DNA of 49,989 nucleotides. Source: a bacterium (GTDB lineage Bacteria; AUK180). The DNA lies in the NCBI GenBank assembly GCA_023133295.1, contig JAGLWT010000087.1, positions 1 through 49,989 of the forward strand. The letters run 5' to 3'. Within the stretch, counting starts at the first letter, position 1. Each line of letters begins with the position of its first letter. Below the pieces are notes generated by a model that was not told the origin of the DNA, did not search any database, and saw nothing but the letters and a program-made list of their open reading frames with translations. Shown here one piece after another: positions 24,157 to 35,765 of this stretch. The translations under genes and the position numbers were made by a program.

Positions 24157-25488
24157 ATGAGAAGGATACTTGTAGTCCTTTTTGCGCTATTGATCGTTTT
24201 TACCGGCTGTAAAAGGAAAGCTGTTGTTGTGGCGAAAGTAAATGGAGAGAAGATCGAAATTACCAAGAAACTTCATAGTGTTTCTAAGGAGAAAGGTCAA
24301 CTGAACACCATTATCGATAAGCTGATCATAGACGCTCTTTTACTTCAGAAGGCGGAAGAGCTCGGTAAATTTGAAGCCGACGACCTTACTCAGAGAGTAG
24401 AGAAACTCAAATCGTCACTTGCGTTCAATATCTACATCAGTGATATTAGAGATGCGACAAAAATAGCGGAGGGCCGGATAGAAGAGGTTTTTAATAACTC
24501 CGAACGCTTCAAGGATAAAAAAATTGAAGATGTTGAGAAAATGATCAGAAACGAATTGATCGGGAAAGAGGTGGATAAAGAGATCTCAAGAAAAGGTTCA
24601 AAATTGCGGACTAAGCATAAGATCGAGATCAGTAAAGAATATCTGGATTTTTCCAAATATTCTCCGATGAAATCCTCTTTGGTCGTCGCTGTAATAGACG
24701 ATAAGGCAAAGATCACAAATAATGAGCTCAACAGATACTTTGTTTATCAGAAGAAGAAAGGGGATGATGCAAGTTTGAGCGAGCTGCTGGATGACCTTAT
24801 CGCCCGGAAGCTGATATTTATTGATATAGAGGACCTGGTCCCGGAAAAAAGGATACAGCGTTCGATTGAAACCTTCAAAGAAAGGCAGGTACTCCAATAT
24901 ATGAAGCGCCAGTACCTTTTTGAAGCTTCTCCCATAAATCCGGAGAATGTAAGAAAATTCTACGATGATCACTTGGATGAATTCTATTCAAAACCTGAAA
25001 GGGTTGATATAAGGCATATCCTGATAGATTCTCAGGATAAGGTAGATGCTGAAAAAGAGAAGGAAGCCAAAGAGCTTCTGATGAGGATAATCCTTTCGGC
25101 AAAAGACCCTCAGGAGCTATTTCGTGTCAAGGCCAGAGAATATCAAAAAGGCCCGGATATAATCAAGGATGTTGCCGGTAGATTGGGTCCCATCACCAGA
25201 AAAGTAATGCCCGCGGCATTCTCCGACGCCGCCTTCACCCTGAAGAAGGGAGAAATATATAAAAAAGTTGTAAAAACAGATGAGTACGGTTATCATCTGC
25301 TTCTCTGTGAGGATCGGCTTCCCGCGGAAATAATTCCGTTCTCTGTCGAGGATATCGCTGAGGATATGAAAAGGTATGTCAGAGATGTCGGATACAGGAA
25401 ATTGACGGAAGAAATGATCGCTGACGCAGACATAGTGATACTTTATCCCGAATATAAGGGGGTACACAAGGACAATGAAAAGAAGTAA
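24157..25488 (+). CDS. SurA/PrsA-like peptidyl-prolyl isomerase lipoprotein
   Basis: 443 residues. The signal segment ends FTGC (a plausible lipobox, Cys about 18), followed by a SurA-type chaperone region rich in helices and a parvulin domain (about 280-400; RVDIRHILI, GPITRKVMPAAF, EYGYHLLL). These proteins catalyse proline isomerisation and help fold secreted or outer-membrane proteins. Start follows the buk stop directly, with AAGGAG in the buk 3' end. Confidence 0.85.
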   Translation: MRRILVVLFALLIVFTGCKRKAVVVAKVNGEKIEITKKLHSVSKEKGQLNTIIDKLIIDALLLQKAEELGKFEADDLTQRVEKLKSSLAFNIYISDIRDATKIAEGRIEEVFNNSERFKDKKIEDVEKMIRNELIGKEVDKEISRKGSKLRTKHKIEISKEYLDFSKYSPMKSSLVVAVIDDKAKITNNELNRYFVYQKKKGDDASLSELLDDLIARKLIFIDIEDLVPEKRIQRSIETFKERQVLQYMKRQYLFEASPINPENVRKFYDDHLDEFYSKPERVDIRHILIDSQDKVDAEKEKEAKELLMRIILSAKDPQELFRVKAREYQKGPDIIKDVAGRLGPITRKVMPAAFSDAAFTLKKGEIYKKVVKTDEYGYHLLLCEDRLPAEIIPFSVEDIAEDMKRYVRDVGYRKLTEEMIADADIVILYPEYKGVHKDNEKK

Positions 25489-25669
25489 GAGAAGAAGCCC
25501 TGAAAAGGCGGTTAAGAAAATTGAAAAAGAAAAGATCAAACCGCAGGTATTTGAAGAAGAGGAGATAGAGCCCATTGAACTGGGGCTCTCATTTTATAAG
25601 CTTCCCGCGATCATTTCAATAGTTGTCACTCTTATATTTTATATACTTGTATTTGTTTTTGTGAAATAG
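25475..25669 (+). CDS. Small membrane protein, unknown
   Basis: 64 residues: a very charged N-terminus (Lys/Arg then Glu-rich) and one C-terminal membrane helix (about 43-62), so a likely tail-anchored cytoplasmic protein. It overlaps the PPIase gene by 14 nt and is directly followed by another unknown gene. No family recognised. Confidence 0.6.
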   Translation: MKRSKRRSPEKAVKKIEKEKIKPQVFEEEEIEPIELGLSFYKLPAIISIVVTLIFYILVFVFVK

Positions 25670-26125
25670 ATGGAAAAAGACCGGGAGAAATTGATTAAAA
25701 GTATTGAGAGGGACTCTAAGAATCTTGTCAAGGATAATATATTTGATGATTTCCTCTTAGACATACACAGGGGCTTTGTTCTTGCTCTGGAGGAGAAATA
25801 TCCTGATCTGAAGCGCTTTCTTCTGGTAGCCAAAAGTGAATTTTCCGCGGAAGATAATAAAAGACTGGAGAAGAAGGTGATCGGTGATGCTGAGATTATC
25901 TCCGCGAAACTCCAAAAATTCGTCGAAGAATATAAAGAAACAGTGGTGCAAAGTGATATTAAGAATGAATTTATTGATTTTGCGGAGAATGTGAAATCAT
26001 TTCTTCAGGTTGTTGTAAATTATTTTGTAACAGAGGATAAAGACGCCTACATTAAAAAACTTGCGGATGTCGGCCTGGATATCAGGCACATTCTCAGCGT
26101 TCTTGATAATAATTTCAAAGAGTAG
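25670..26125 (+). CDS. Helical cytoplasmic protein, unknown
   Basis: 151 residues, strongly alpha-helical and charged, with no signal peptide or membrane segment and no motif I recognise. It begins immediately after the stop of the tail-anchored small protein, so the two are likely co-translated and may act together. There is no clear ribosome site, consistent with coupling. Confidence 0.6.
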   Translation: MEKDREKLIKSIERDSKNLVKDNIFDDFLLDIHRGFVLALEEKYPDLKRFLLVAKSEFSAEDNKRLEKKVIGDAEIISAKLQKFVEEYKETVVQSDIKNEFIDFAENVKSFLQVVVNYFVTEDKDAYIKKLADVGLDIRHILSVLDNNFKE

Positions 26126-26184
26126 ATAATCGCAAGTCGCCCGCAAATTATTGGGGGTTATTGCGAAATATCTGCGTTTTAAGC

Positions 26185-26212
26185 TTGACATCTGATTTAA
26201 AACTGTTATAAT
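26185..26212 (+). promoter_or_regulatory. Predicted promoter of rplU-rpmA
   Basis: Consensus-like TTGACA (26185-26190), 16-nt spacer, TATAAT (26207-26212), as expected for ribosomal protein genes. GGAGG lies at 26223-26227. Confidence 0.75.
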
Positions 26213-26232
26213 ATCTTCTATTGGAGGTTTTT

Positions 26233-26535
26233 ATGTTTGTAGTTATAGCTACTGGCGGAAAACAGTATAAGGTAAAAAAGGGCGACACTATTAATGTCGA
26301 GTATTTAAAGATCAAAGCCGGCGATGCGATAAAATTTGATGTCAAATTCGCAATGGACGATAAAATGAAAATAGTTGATCCTTCAAAGATCATCGTTGAC
26401 GGTGAGGTCATCAAGAATTTCAAAGACAAGAAGGTCATCGCTTTTAAATTTAAGAGAAGAAAAAATTACCATCTTACCAAGGGTCACAGACAATTACTTT
26501 CTCAAGTAATGATCAAGGACATCAAGGTAGGTTAG
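26233..26535 (+). CDS. rplU: 50S ribosomal protein L21
   Basis: 100 residues (family about 103). [17 protein letters not shown] at the N-terminus and [17 protein letters not shown] near the C-terminus are typical L21. It binds 23S rRNA in the 50S subunit. ATG 26233 is preferred over the upstream in-frame ATG at 26221 region because GGAGG is 5 nt upstream of it. rpmA follows after 9 nt. Confidence 0.97.
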   Translation: MFVVIATGGKQYKVKKGDTINVEYLKIKAGDAIKFDVKFAMDDKMKIVDPSKIIVDGEVIKNFKDKKVIAFKFKRRKNYHLTKGHRQLLSQVMIKDIKVG

Positions 26536-26544
26536 GAGAGACTT

Positions 26545-26802
26545 ATGGCACATAAAAAGGCATCAGGATCATCTAGGAACGGTCGAGACAGTAATCCTAA
26601 ATATTTAGGGGTCAAGAGATTTGACGGACAACTCATCAAAGCAGGGACAATTCTGGTAAGGCAGAGGGGAACCCGCTTTAAACCTGGTAAGAATGTTGGA
26701 ATCGGCAGAGATCATACTCTTTTTGCTCTGGAGCAGGGATATGTGAAATTCACCCGAAACCGCCACGGAAGGTTCGCTAACGTTTACATTGACAAGGTGT
26801 AA
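26545..26802 (+). CDS. rpmA: 50S ribosomal protein L27
   Basis: 85 residues. Begins [17 protein letters not shown], the unprocessed form without the cleavable extension seen in Firmicutes, whose N-terminus reaches the peptidyl-transferase centre. [20 protein letters not shown] is the conserved core. GGAGAG precedes the ATG. Its stop overlaps the batA start (TAATG). Confidence 0.98.
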   Translation: MAHKKASGSSRNGRDSNPKYLGVKRFDGQLIKAGTILVRQRGTRFKPGKNVGIGRDHTLFALEQGYVKFTRNRHGRFANVYIDKV

Positions 26803-27761
26803 TGACATTTAACAACTGGGATCTTCTTCTGCTTCTGATAATCCCGGTTATCTCGATCATAACAGGGCTTTTCCTCAAGAGAGGAAAGGCCCTGTTTTTT
26901 TCATCAGCACAGTATTCTAAAAAGAAACATCGGGATAAGTACTTCATCTTCCTGATTCCTCTCATCCTTATTATATTTATTTTACTATTGGCAAAACCGG
27001 GATATTCCTGGCAGGAGAAGCGTCAGGAACGCCTTACGCTGGATCTTATGATCTGTTTTGATGTATCCGGAAGCATGGAAGCCACAGATTTCGCTCCCAA
27101 CCGTCTGGAGTCCGCTAAGGGGGTAGTTTCTGAATTTATTGAGAGAATGAGCGGAAACAGGATGGGATTGATACTGTTCTCAGGATTTGCCTTTACTCAA
27201 TCTCCGCTAACCTTTGACTCGGAACTCCTTCGGGTGATGCTCAGCGAGGTGGAAACCGGAATGGTGCGCATCGGCGGTACTGCGATCGGTGATGCCCTCG
27301 GCGTGGCGATAAATAGACTGGAAAAGAGCGGCAGCTCAAAGGAAAGGGTCATAGTTCTTCTAACCGACGGTGAAAGCAATAAAGGTGCGCCCCCGAAGCG
27401 TGTCGCAGAAATAGCGGCAAAGGAGAATATCAGGATATATACAATAGGAATGGGAACAATTGAAGGCTATGTCTTCACTCAGAAGGATATGTTCGGCATC
27501 ACTCATAAAAGCGTTTCAAAACTCAATGAGAAATTGCTCAAAGAGGTTGCCGGAAGCACAGGGGGAGTATATTTCCGGGGGAATGATGAAAAGGGCCTGA
27601 AGGACGCATACAGGCGTATAGAGCTGCTTGAGAAGAAAAAGGTAGCTATTGTCACAAAGAAGGTCTTCTACCCTAAATACCGGCTGTTGACCCTGTTTCT
27701 TTTCTTTCTGATGATATTTGACCTTCTGATCCTGAATTACAGGGAGCTGCTGCGCCTATGA
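26802..27761 (+). CDS. BatA-like von Willebrand A domain membrane protein
   Basis: 319 residues: two N-terminal membrane helices (about 8-24, 46-64), a periplasmic VWA domain with MIDAS motif DVSGS, later Thr and Asp residues (GTAIGDAL, LLTDGES), and a C-terminal helix (about 293-310). Bat proteins are linked to envelope stress tolerance in Bacteroides and Leptospira, usually with MoxR AAA ATPases. Overlaps rpmA and batB by one codon each. No moxR or DUF58 gene is in the window. Confidence 0.85.
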   Translation: MTFNNWDLLLLLIIPVISIITGLFLKRGKALFFSSAQYSKKKHRDKYFIFLIPLILIIFILLLAKPGYSWQEKRQERLTLDLMICFDVSGSMEATDFAPNRLESAKGVVSEFIERMSGNRMGLILFSGFAFTQSPLTFDSELLRVMLSEVETGMVRIGGTAIGDALGVAINRLEKSGSSKERVIVLLTDGESNKGAPPKRVAEIAAKENIRIYTIGMGTIEGYVFTQKDMFGITHKSVSKLNEKLLKEVAGSTGGVYFRGNDEKGLKDAYRRIELLEKKKVAIVTKKVFYPKYRLLTLFLFFLMIFDLLILNYRELLRL

Positions 27762-28744
27762 CAATACAACAGCCCTTGTACATATTTCTGCTTATACCCG
27801 TAATATTTCTCGCGTATATGCTTTTTACACAGGCGATAGAGCATTACAAGGCCTTTAGAGATCCCAGGTGGAAGAATAATTTCAATTTTACTTTCGGTAT
27901 CAAATCCATGTTCTCTCTCGGGGTGAGAATAATCTCTGTAATTTTAGTTGTTATCGCATTGATGGGGCCTTCCATTCCCAATGAGAAGATGAAAGAACTT
28001 GTTTCCGGCGGGAATATCCTCTTTGTTGTTGATATCTCTACTTCGATGCTTGCAGAGGATGTAATGCCGAATCGCTTGGAAAGGGCGAAGATGCTGATGA
28101 AGGATATTGTTGCTGCCTCGGGGAGCGATCGTTTTGGCATAGTCCTCTTTGCGGACAAATCGGTGTTCTACTGCCCGTTGACAATGGATCATGATGCGGT
28201 AAAGAATTTTATTGAAGATATAGACACATCATTGCTGGTTTCGGGCGGCAGTTCTCTCAAGACCGGCCTGGAAAGGGCTTTTGCGGCGATGAATCGTCAG
28301 AAGGCAGCAGACGGTGGTGCCATTGCCGTTTTCTCCGACGGTGAGAACCTTGAAAATGAGGACCTTTCAGATATCCTGACAAAATTGAAGGATGCGCATA
28401 TAAAGGCATATACGGTGGGAACCGGCACTGAAAAGGGTGCACGCATTCCAGAAGTGGTAAGCGGCTTTTTTTATGATCGAAAGCGTTATAAGAAGTACAA
28501 AGGAAAAGAGGTTATCTCCAAATTGAATAAGGAAAACCTGAAAAGGATCGCAAGCTCCACTTCGGGGAAGTACTTCAGCTCAACCGCGGTCACGGGGAAG
28601 AAATTATACGAGGCGGTCTCCAAAGGCGGGTTGAAGCAAAAGAGTTCGAAGCGTGATTTTTTCTTGACAAAGAATATATATGTAAGGTTTCTTATGGCAG
28701 CTTTTCTGCTATTTATGATCTCGGTATTTTTGATGTTGATATGA
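27758..28744 (+). CDS. BatB-like von Willebrand A domain membrane protein
   Basis: 328 residues, same plan as the preceding gene: two N-terminal membrane helices, a VWA domain with DISTS MIDAS motif, GGSSLKTGL and FSDGENLENED, and one C-terminal helix. The long loop after GTGTEKG is typical of BatB. ATGA overlap with batA and again with recX means the three are coupled. Likely forms a hetero-complex with BatA at the inner membrane. Confidence 0.85.
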   Translation: MTIQQPLYIFLLIPVIFLAYMLFTQAIEHYKAFRDPRWKNNFNFTFGIKSMFSLGVRIISVILVVIALMGPSIPNEKMKELVSGGNILFVVDISTSMLAEDVMPNRLERAKMLMKDIVAASGSDRFGIVLFADKSVFYCPLTMDHDAVKNFIEDIDTSLLVSGGSSLKTGLERAFAAMNRQKAADGGAIAVFSDGENLENEDLSDILTKLKDAHIKAYTVGTGTEKGARIPEVVSGFFYDRKRYKKYKGKEVISKLNKENLKRIASSTSGKYFSSTAVTGKKLYEAVSKGGLKQKSSKRDFFLTKNIYVRFLMAAFLLFMISVFLMLI

Positions 28745-29352
28745 GAAGAATAATTAATACCAACTCCTCGATTGAGGTAGGCTTAAGTCGAACTACTCGA
28801 GTCCTGATAGCTTTTGAAAGTGGTGAAAAGCTATACCTTCCTAAAAGAATAGTATCAAGATATAGGCTGCGAAGGATCAAGGACATAGATGATGATATGT
28901 ATAAGGAGATTTTAACATCTTTATATAAATATGAGCTTTCCTACTGCCTCCGTTGGCTTGGAAATTCGGAGCGTTCCGAGGCGGAATTAAGAAAGCGTTT
29001 GAAGCAGAGGCAGGTGCCTCAGGATGTTATCAATGAGGTCATTGATAAACTGTCGGAGAATAATTATCTTTGCGATGAAAGGGCAGCTGAAGCGATGATC
29101 CGATCATTGACCCGCAGGGGGTACGGACCGTCATATATCAGAAAAAAAATGTACGAAAAAGGGCTGAAAGCAGAAGAGGCATTATTTGAAAAGGTGGATT
29201 TCCACGAGATATGCCGGCAGGCCTTTGATAAATATATGGCGAGAAGAAAAGAGAGCAATCCGATGAAAAAGAGGCAACTGGCATTGAATCACCTGACAAG
29301 AAGGGGATTCAGATACGATATGATAAGGAAGGTCATAGAAAGTGAAGAATGA
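28741..29352 (+). CDS. recX: Regulatory protein RecX
   Basis: 203 residues of three-helix repeats (CLRWLGNSERSEAELRKRL, VINEVIDKLSENNYL) typical of RecX, which caps and disassembles RecA filaments. recA is not nearby; linkage here is to bat genes. The last codons and stop lie inside a heptamer repeat built of GAAGAAT units, so the C-terminus SEE may be repeat-derived. Confidence 0.88.
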   Translation: MRRIINTNSSIEVGLSRTTRVLIAFESGEKLYLPKRIVSRYRLRRIKDIDDDMYKEILTSLYKYELSYCLRWLGNSERSEAELRKRLKQRQVPQDVINEVIDKLSENNYLCDERAAEAMIRSLTRRGYGPSYIRKKMYEKGLKAEEALFEKVDFHEICRQAFDKYMARRKESNPMKKRQLALNHLTRRGFRYDMIRKVIESEE

Positions 29353-29480
29353 AGAATTAGAGAAGAGGCTAGAGGTTGGAGGTTAGAGGATAGTGAATTA
29401 TAGGGAAAGGAATAATTGAGAAATGAAGAATGAAGAATGAAGAATTGGAGAAGAGGCTGGAGGCTAGAAGTTGTAGGTTA
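29344..29480. repeat. Heptamer arrays between recX and the histidine phosphatase
   Basis: Units of GAAGAAT (29344-29357 and 29425-29445) and of GAGGCTA/GAGGTTG/GAGGTTA/GAGGATA (29365-29392 and 29453-29473), all of 7 nt. A segment of about 32 bp containing both motifs is directly repeated at an 88-bp offset. The first array overlaps the recX stop codon. Confidence 0.8.
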
Positions 29481-29502
29481 ATGGGAGAGGGGAGTCGCAA
29501 TT

Positions 29503-30147
29503 ATGAATCAGAACACTAGAATAATATATCTGATCAGGCATGGAGAAACAGTATATAATAAAGAGTCGATCTTCAGAGGCAGAGCGGATATTCCATTGAA
29601 TGGGAATGGGCGTAAACAGGCGTTGACAACAGCATTAAAGCTGAAAGGCCTCGGCATTGAAGCGATATTTTCCTCACCTTTGAAAAGAGCGATAGAGACC
29701 GCTGATATAATATCTTCAGAGATCGGTGCGCCTGTCACGCAATGCGTCAGCTTTCAGAATATTGATGTGGGGGAATGGCAAGCAAAGGCAAAGGCGGATG
29801 TTCAGAAGCAATATCCGGATCTATGGCGTAAATGGCTCAGTACTCCTGAAGACCTGCTTATCCCCGGGGGAGAGATGATCAGTGATGTACGGGAAAGGGC
29901 TGTCGCGGGACTTAGGGATCTGATAGGGAATGACCAGACACCCGGCGTTTTTGCCATAGTTTCACACCGCAGCGTATTCAAATGCTTAATTGCAGGTCTA
30001 CTGGGAATGAACGCACCGTATTTTTGGAAGCTCCGGCTGGATAATTGCTCGATTTCCACGATTGCGCATTCTCCAGAGTCGGGCTTTGTTCTGACTTCAT
30101 TAAATAGCACCTTGGGGATTACTGATATAATAATAGGAGATGATTGA
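29503..30147 (+). CDS. Histidine phosphatase superfamily protein (phosphoglycerate mutase-like)
   Basis: 214 residues. The phospho-His motif RHGET (12-16), R in SSPLKRAIET, and the second catalytic His in VSHRS are present. The family covers cofactor-dependent phosphoglycerate mutases, alpha-ribazole phosphatases and broad phosphatases; the length and sequence fit CobC/GpmB-like proteins and the substrate is open. GAGAGGGG lies about 12 nt upstream. The first 15 bases (ATGAATCAGAACACT) are the same as an intergenic repeat near 9691, so the start appears repeat-derived. Confidence 0.85.
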   Translation: MNQNTRIIYLIRHGETVYNKESIFRGRADIPLNGNGRKQALTTALKLKGLGIEAIFSSPLKRAIETADIISSEIGAPVTQCVSFQNIDVGEWQAKAKADVQKQYPDLWRKWLSTPEDLLIPGGEMISDVRERAVAGLRDLIGNDQTPGVFAIVSHRSVFKCLIAGLLGMNAPYFWKLRLDNCSISTIAHSPESGFVLTSLNSTLGITDIIIGDD

Positions 30148-32020
<1,873 letters not shown>

Positions 32021-32023
32021 TTC

Positions 32024-32611
32024 ATGAACGGAACAGGGTATGTGTATAAAGGGGAGAGATGGTTCAAATATCTCTTCGAGATTTTCATTTTTGTAATGAT
32101 CATAATGGGGAAGCATGACCCCGCAAATTGGAAATTCATCATTACTATCATTGTCATCCTTTTCGGTGCCCTGTTCAGGATCTTTTCCTCAAGAAGAGCG
32201 ATTTTCGTTCAAGCCAAAAAAGCGGAGTGCTTTTACAAACTTTCCAGGCACCCTGACGAATTCGGTATTGCCCTTCAATTCCTTGCGATCCTTTTGTATA
32301 TGAACAATGTCTATCAGGTGATAATCGCGCTTCTGCTATTTATCATTTTGATGATGATCGTAATCGGAAAAAAGGAATTCTTCCTGAAAAAACGATTTTC
32401 CGGATACAATGTATACCGCTCTAAAACACCTTTGTTCATTCCCCGCGTCAAGTTCAGTTTCAAGGATCTCTTTAAACGCGAGAATGAGCAATTGCCTTCT
32501 TTGAAGATGTGGTATGTTCTGGAGACACTACTGCCCGTTGTTTTCTTATTAGAGATGCGTTTTCGTATTTGCCTCCGACTGATCCGACTATTGGAGCCGC
32601 TCTTTTCATGA
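32024..32611 (+). CDS. ICMT/phospholipid methyltransferase-like membrane protein
   Basis: 195 residues with four or five membrane helices. The RHP segment in YKLSRHPDEFGIALQ and the later E-F-L-x-K-R-F-x-x-Y pattern ending in FIPR match the isoprenylcysteine carboxyl methyltransferase/phospholipid methyltransferase superfamily, which binds SAM through these residues. The substrate is unknown. The C-terminus overlaps the lpxB start by one codon. Confidence 0.7.
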   Translation: MNGTGYVYKGERWFKYLFEIFIFVMIIMGKHDPANWKFIITIIVILFGALFRIFSSRRAIFVQAKKAECFYKLSRHPDEFGIALQFLAILLYMNNVYQVIIALLLFIILMMIVIGKKEFFLKKRFSGYNVYRSKTPLFIPRVKFSFKDLFKRENEQLPSLKMWYVLETLLPVVFLLEMRFRICLRLIRLLEPLFS

Positions 32612-33705
32612 AAAAGGTCTTCTTTCTGATAGGTGAGGAATCCGGGGACACCCGTGGCGCTGATCTTATCAGGGCTTTGAGCGATAATGCCGGCCGCGAT
32701 ATGGAATTTACAGGCATATGCGGTTCTCAAATGAAAGCCGAGGGATGCCGACAACTGCTTTCCATTGAAAAGTTGAGTGTTACCGGCTTTACCGAGGTTC
32801 TTAAAAAACTTCCGCATCTTCTGAAGATCAGAAAAATGGTCAAGAAGGCGATAATTGAGCAGCATCCAGACCTTATCATCGCTATTGATTATCCGGGATT
32901 CAATCTCAATATGATCAAATGGGCGAAAATAAAAGGATTTAAAACCTGTTACTATGTTCTGCCACAGGTTTGGGCTTGGAAAGAGAAGAGGAAATTCAAG
33001 GTTAGAAAATACTCCGATCTGATGCTTTCGATCATCCCTTTTGAAAGGGATATCTACGGCAGCGATTGTTATTATGTCGGAAATCCCGTGAAGGACAGGA
33101 TCTTGGAATTTCAAATATCAGATCAAGGGGGAGTGCGCGAAAAATTCGGGCTGTTTCCCGGCTCCAGAAGTAATGAGGTAGCACGGAATCTGCCGGTAAT
33201 GCTGGAAAGCGTACGCAAATGCGATATCGGGATACCGATCGTGGTAAATGTACCTGAGGATCTGCTGGAATTAACAAAGAAGGTCGTGAAGGAGAGCGGG
33301 ACCGAAGCGGAGATCTTTACTTCGCGTTTTCTGGAGCTCCTTTCTCAATGCCGATGCGCTCTCATATCGTCCGGCACCGCCACACTTGAAGCGGCTTTGC
33401 TGGGAATCCCTTTCGCGATAATATACAAAGTGAGCCCAATTACTTATATGATCGCCAAAAAACTTGCGAAAATAGAACATATCGGCTTGCCTAATATCTT
33501 ATTGAACCGTGAAGAGTTCCCTGAGTTCATACAACATCGCGCCAACCCGGATCTTATCGGGGAGTTCATAAATAGCTCTCTTAAGGATGATCTGTCCGCC
33601 AAGAAGCGGGAAGTAGCGCAAGAACTCAATGATATACTTGGAACGGAGCACTACGCTTCACATGCTGCGGAAAAGATTGGAACACTGCTTTTTCAGGAGG
33701 AATGA
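32608..33705 (+). CDS. lpxB: Lipid-A-disaccharide synthase
   Basis: 365 residues, GT-B glycosyltransferase of family 19 that joins UDP-diacylglucosamine and lipid X on the inner membrane. Motifs: [40 protein letters not shown] and [17 protein letters not shown] 32608 overlaps the upstream stop; earlier in-frame starts are inside the methyltransferase gene. Its presence implies an LPS outer membrane. Other lpx genes are not in the window. Confidence 0.95.
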   Translation: MKKVFFLIGEESGDTRGADLIRALSDNAGRDMEFTGICGSQMKAEGCRQLLSIEKLSVTGFTEVLKKLPHLLKIRKMVKKAIIEQHPDLIIAIDYPGFNLNMIKWAKIKGFKTCYYVLPQVWAWKEKRKFKVRKYSDLMLSIIPFERDIYGSDCYYVGNPVKDRILEFQISDQGGVREKFGLFPGSRSNEVARNLPVMLESVRKCDIGIPIVVNVPEDLLELTKKVVKESGTEAEIFTSRFLELLSQCRCALISSGTATLEAALLGIPFAIIYKVSPITYMIAKKLAKIEHIGLPNILLNREEFPEFIQHRANPDLIGEFINSSLKDDLSAKKREVAQELNDILGTEHYASHAAEKIGTLLFQEE

Positions 33706-34238
33706 TGTTCAAAGGAACTACAATACTATCGGTCAGAAGGAATGGAAAGGTTGTCGTGGGTGGAGACGGACAGGTAACACTCGGAGACACCATTGTTAAA
33801 AGTGATGCGAAAAAGATAAGGAAATTGGATGAATTCAATGTGGTGACCGGTTTTGCCGGCGCGACTGCGGATGCCTTCACTCTCTTTGAAAAATTGCAGG
33901 GATTTCTGAAGAATTATCCGGATAATCTCCTGAAGGCATCGGTAGAACTCGCGAAATTATGGCGGACAGATCGAATGCTGAGGAGATTGGAGGCTATGAT
34001 GATCGCGGTCAATAGTTCTTCATCACTTCTTATTTCAGGGACAGGCGATGTGCTGAATAGAGAAGATGATATTCTGGCTATCGGCTCCGGCGGCTCATAT
34101 GCTCATGCCGCAGCGATGGCATTGTATAAGAACACAGACCTTTCGGCCCGTGATATTGTAGAAAAAGCGCTGACGATAGCTTCGGAGATCTGTATATACA
34201 CCAATTCAAATCTGACGATAGAGGAGTTGGATGGGTGA
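33705..34238 (+). CDS. hslV: HslV, proteolytic subunit of the HslUV protease
   Basis: 177 residues, a 20S-proteasome-like N-terminal Thr peptidase. The [19 protein letters not shown] stretch holds the catalytic Thr; it is preceded by a short propeptide (MFKG) that must be removed, as in Thermotoga-type HslV. ATG 33705 has AGGAGG (33695-33700) 4 nt upstream; ATG 33702 is only 1 nt away from it. It overlaps lpxB and DUF4416, not hslU, which lies near 15 kb. Confidence 0.95.
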   Translation: MFKGTTILSVRRNGKVVVGGDGQVTLGDTIVKSDAKKIRKLDEFNVVTGFAGATADAFTLFEKLQGFLKNYPDNLLKASVELAKLWRTDRMLRRLEAMMIAVNSSSSLLISGTGDVLNREDDILAIGSGGSYAHAAAMALYKNTDLSARDIVEKALTIASEICIYTNSNLTIEELDG

Positions 34239-34764
34239 AATAGTACCCGCCTCCCGGGTTCTCTTATTTGCGGGTATCATGGTTCCATACGAGCAGGGCT
34301 ATATCGACGACTGGGCACCATTTTCCCGTTTCGGCAACATCAAAGGCCGATCTCCGCTCATAGACTTCTCAGCGATCACGGATTATTACGATGAAGAGAT
34401 GGGTGAAAGGATCGGAAAATACTATATATACACGGACAAACTCTTTGATCCTGCTGACCTTCCTTCATTCAAGATACATTCCAATGAGCTTGAAGATAAA
34501 TTCAGTAAAGGGGGCAAAAGAAGGGTGAATTTCGATGTAGGGTATATCTCGCTCGCGAATGTGGTCCTTGCTTCCACAAAGAATTTCTTTCATAGGATAT
34601 ATTTAAAAGACGGGATATACGCGGAAGTGACCCTTTACTACAGAGACAAGAAATTACAGCTGCTGCCCTGGACATACAGGGATTATCAGCGCGAAGACAC
34701 TCAGGAATTCATTATGCAGGCCAGGGACTATCTCAAGATAAGCTCCCGGGGCGGTGGAAGATGA
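34231..34764 (+). CDS. DUF4416 family protein
   Basis: 177 residues. Matches the DUF4416 pattern: [56 protein letters not shown] and LPWTYRDY. The function of the family is not known; it is a soluble cytoplasmic protein. It overlaps hslV by 8 nt and the radical-SAM gene by one codon, so it is tightly coupled to both. Confidence 0.8.
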   Translation: MGEIVPASRVLLFAGIMVPYEQGYIDDWAPFSRFGNIKGRSPLIDFSAITDYYDEEMGERIGKYYIYTDKLFDPADLPSFKIHSNELEDKFSKGGKRRVNFDVGYISLANVVLASTKNFFHRIYLKDGIYAEVTLYYRDKKLQLLPWTYRDYQREDTQEFIMQARDYLKISSRGGGR

Positions 34765-35765
34765 AAGAGGCGTTATTTTATCATAAGTTTTCGGATAATT
34801 CAGTAAAGTGCGAGCTCTGTCCAAGATCATGTATTATTGAAGATGGCGGTAAGGGTTACTGCGGGGTAAGAATGTGTGAAGACGGGAAACTCTTCGCCAA
34901 GAGTTACGGAGTGATTTCCGGTGCGGGGCTTGATCCGATTGAGAAGAAACCTCTATATAACTATTTCCCCGGAAAGATGATCTTCTCCGTAGGGTCATTC
35001 GGATGCAATCTTAAATGTCCCTTTTGTCAGAATGTGTCGATCTCCGGTGCCGGGCAACCGGATTGCAAGGATTTCGTGCTTATACCCAATGCAACTCCTG
35101 AGTCCATCGTAAGAACCGCGATTGACAGGGGATCCTTTGGAATAGCTTTTACATATAACGAGCCGCTGGTTAACTATGAATTTATGCTGGAGACCGCGGA
35201 GCTTGCGCGCCAGGATGGGTTGAAGAATGTTCTGGTGACCAATGGGCAGATCAATCCTGCCCCTCTTGACAAATTGATACCCTTTATCGATGCTGCTAAT
35301 ATCGACCTTAAATCTATTGATGCAGGGACATACAGGGATTATATCGGAGGAGATCTCGGAGTTACTTTGAATACCATCTCAAGGATGTACAATGAGGGCG
35401 TTCACATAGAAATAACACATCTGATGGTCACAGGCCATGTGGATTCGATAGACGAGATCGAGCAAATAGCGATCTGGATAAAGAATTTGGGTATGGAGAT
35501 CCCTTTTCATATTTCAAGATACTTCCCCATGAATTTGGAGAAGAACCCTCCCACGACCCCGGAAGCATTGCTCGCTGCCCGAAAGAAGGCGATGGAATTC
35601 TTGAAGTATGTATATGTAGGCAATTTTTATTTTGAAGATGTCTCTGATACCATTTGTTCTTCTTGCGGACAGACATTGATCACAAGAACGGGTTATGATG
35701 TCAGAATAGATCTGGACGGCGGCAAATGCCCCAAATGCGGCACGGCTTTGGACGGGGTGTTTTAG
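34761..35765 (+). CDS. amrS: AmmeMemoRadiSam-type radical SAM enzyme (AmrS-like, COG1180)
   Basis: 334 residues. N-terminal Cys cluster CELCPRSC with YCGVR, the radical-SAM cluster C82-x3-C86-x2-C89 in CNLKCPFC, TYNEP, and a C-terminal zinc-ribbon-like pair CSSCG/CPKCG. It resembles pyruvate formate-lyase activases and the AmrS protein of the AmmeMemoRadiSam system. AmrA and AmrB (Memo) are not adjacent in this window, so the pathway name is by similarity. Confidence 0.85.
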   Translation: MKEALFYHKFSDNSVKCELCPRSCIIEDGGKGYCGVRMCEDGKLFAKSYGVISGAGLDPIEKKPLYNYFPGKMIFSVGSFGCNLKCPFCQNVSISGAGQPDCKDFVLIPNATPESIVRTAIDRGSFGIAFTYNEPLVNYEFMLETAELARQDGLKNVLVTNGQINPAPLDKLIPFIDAANIDLKSIDAGTYRDYIGGDLGVTLNTISRMYNEGVHIEITHLMVTGHVDSIDEIEQIAIWIKNLGMEIPFHISRYFPMNLEKNPPTTPEALLAARKKAMEFLKYVYVGNFYFEDVSDTICSSCGQTLITRTGYDVRIDLDGGKCPKCGTALDGVF

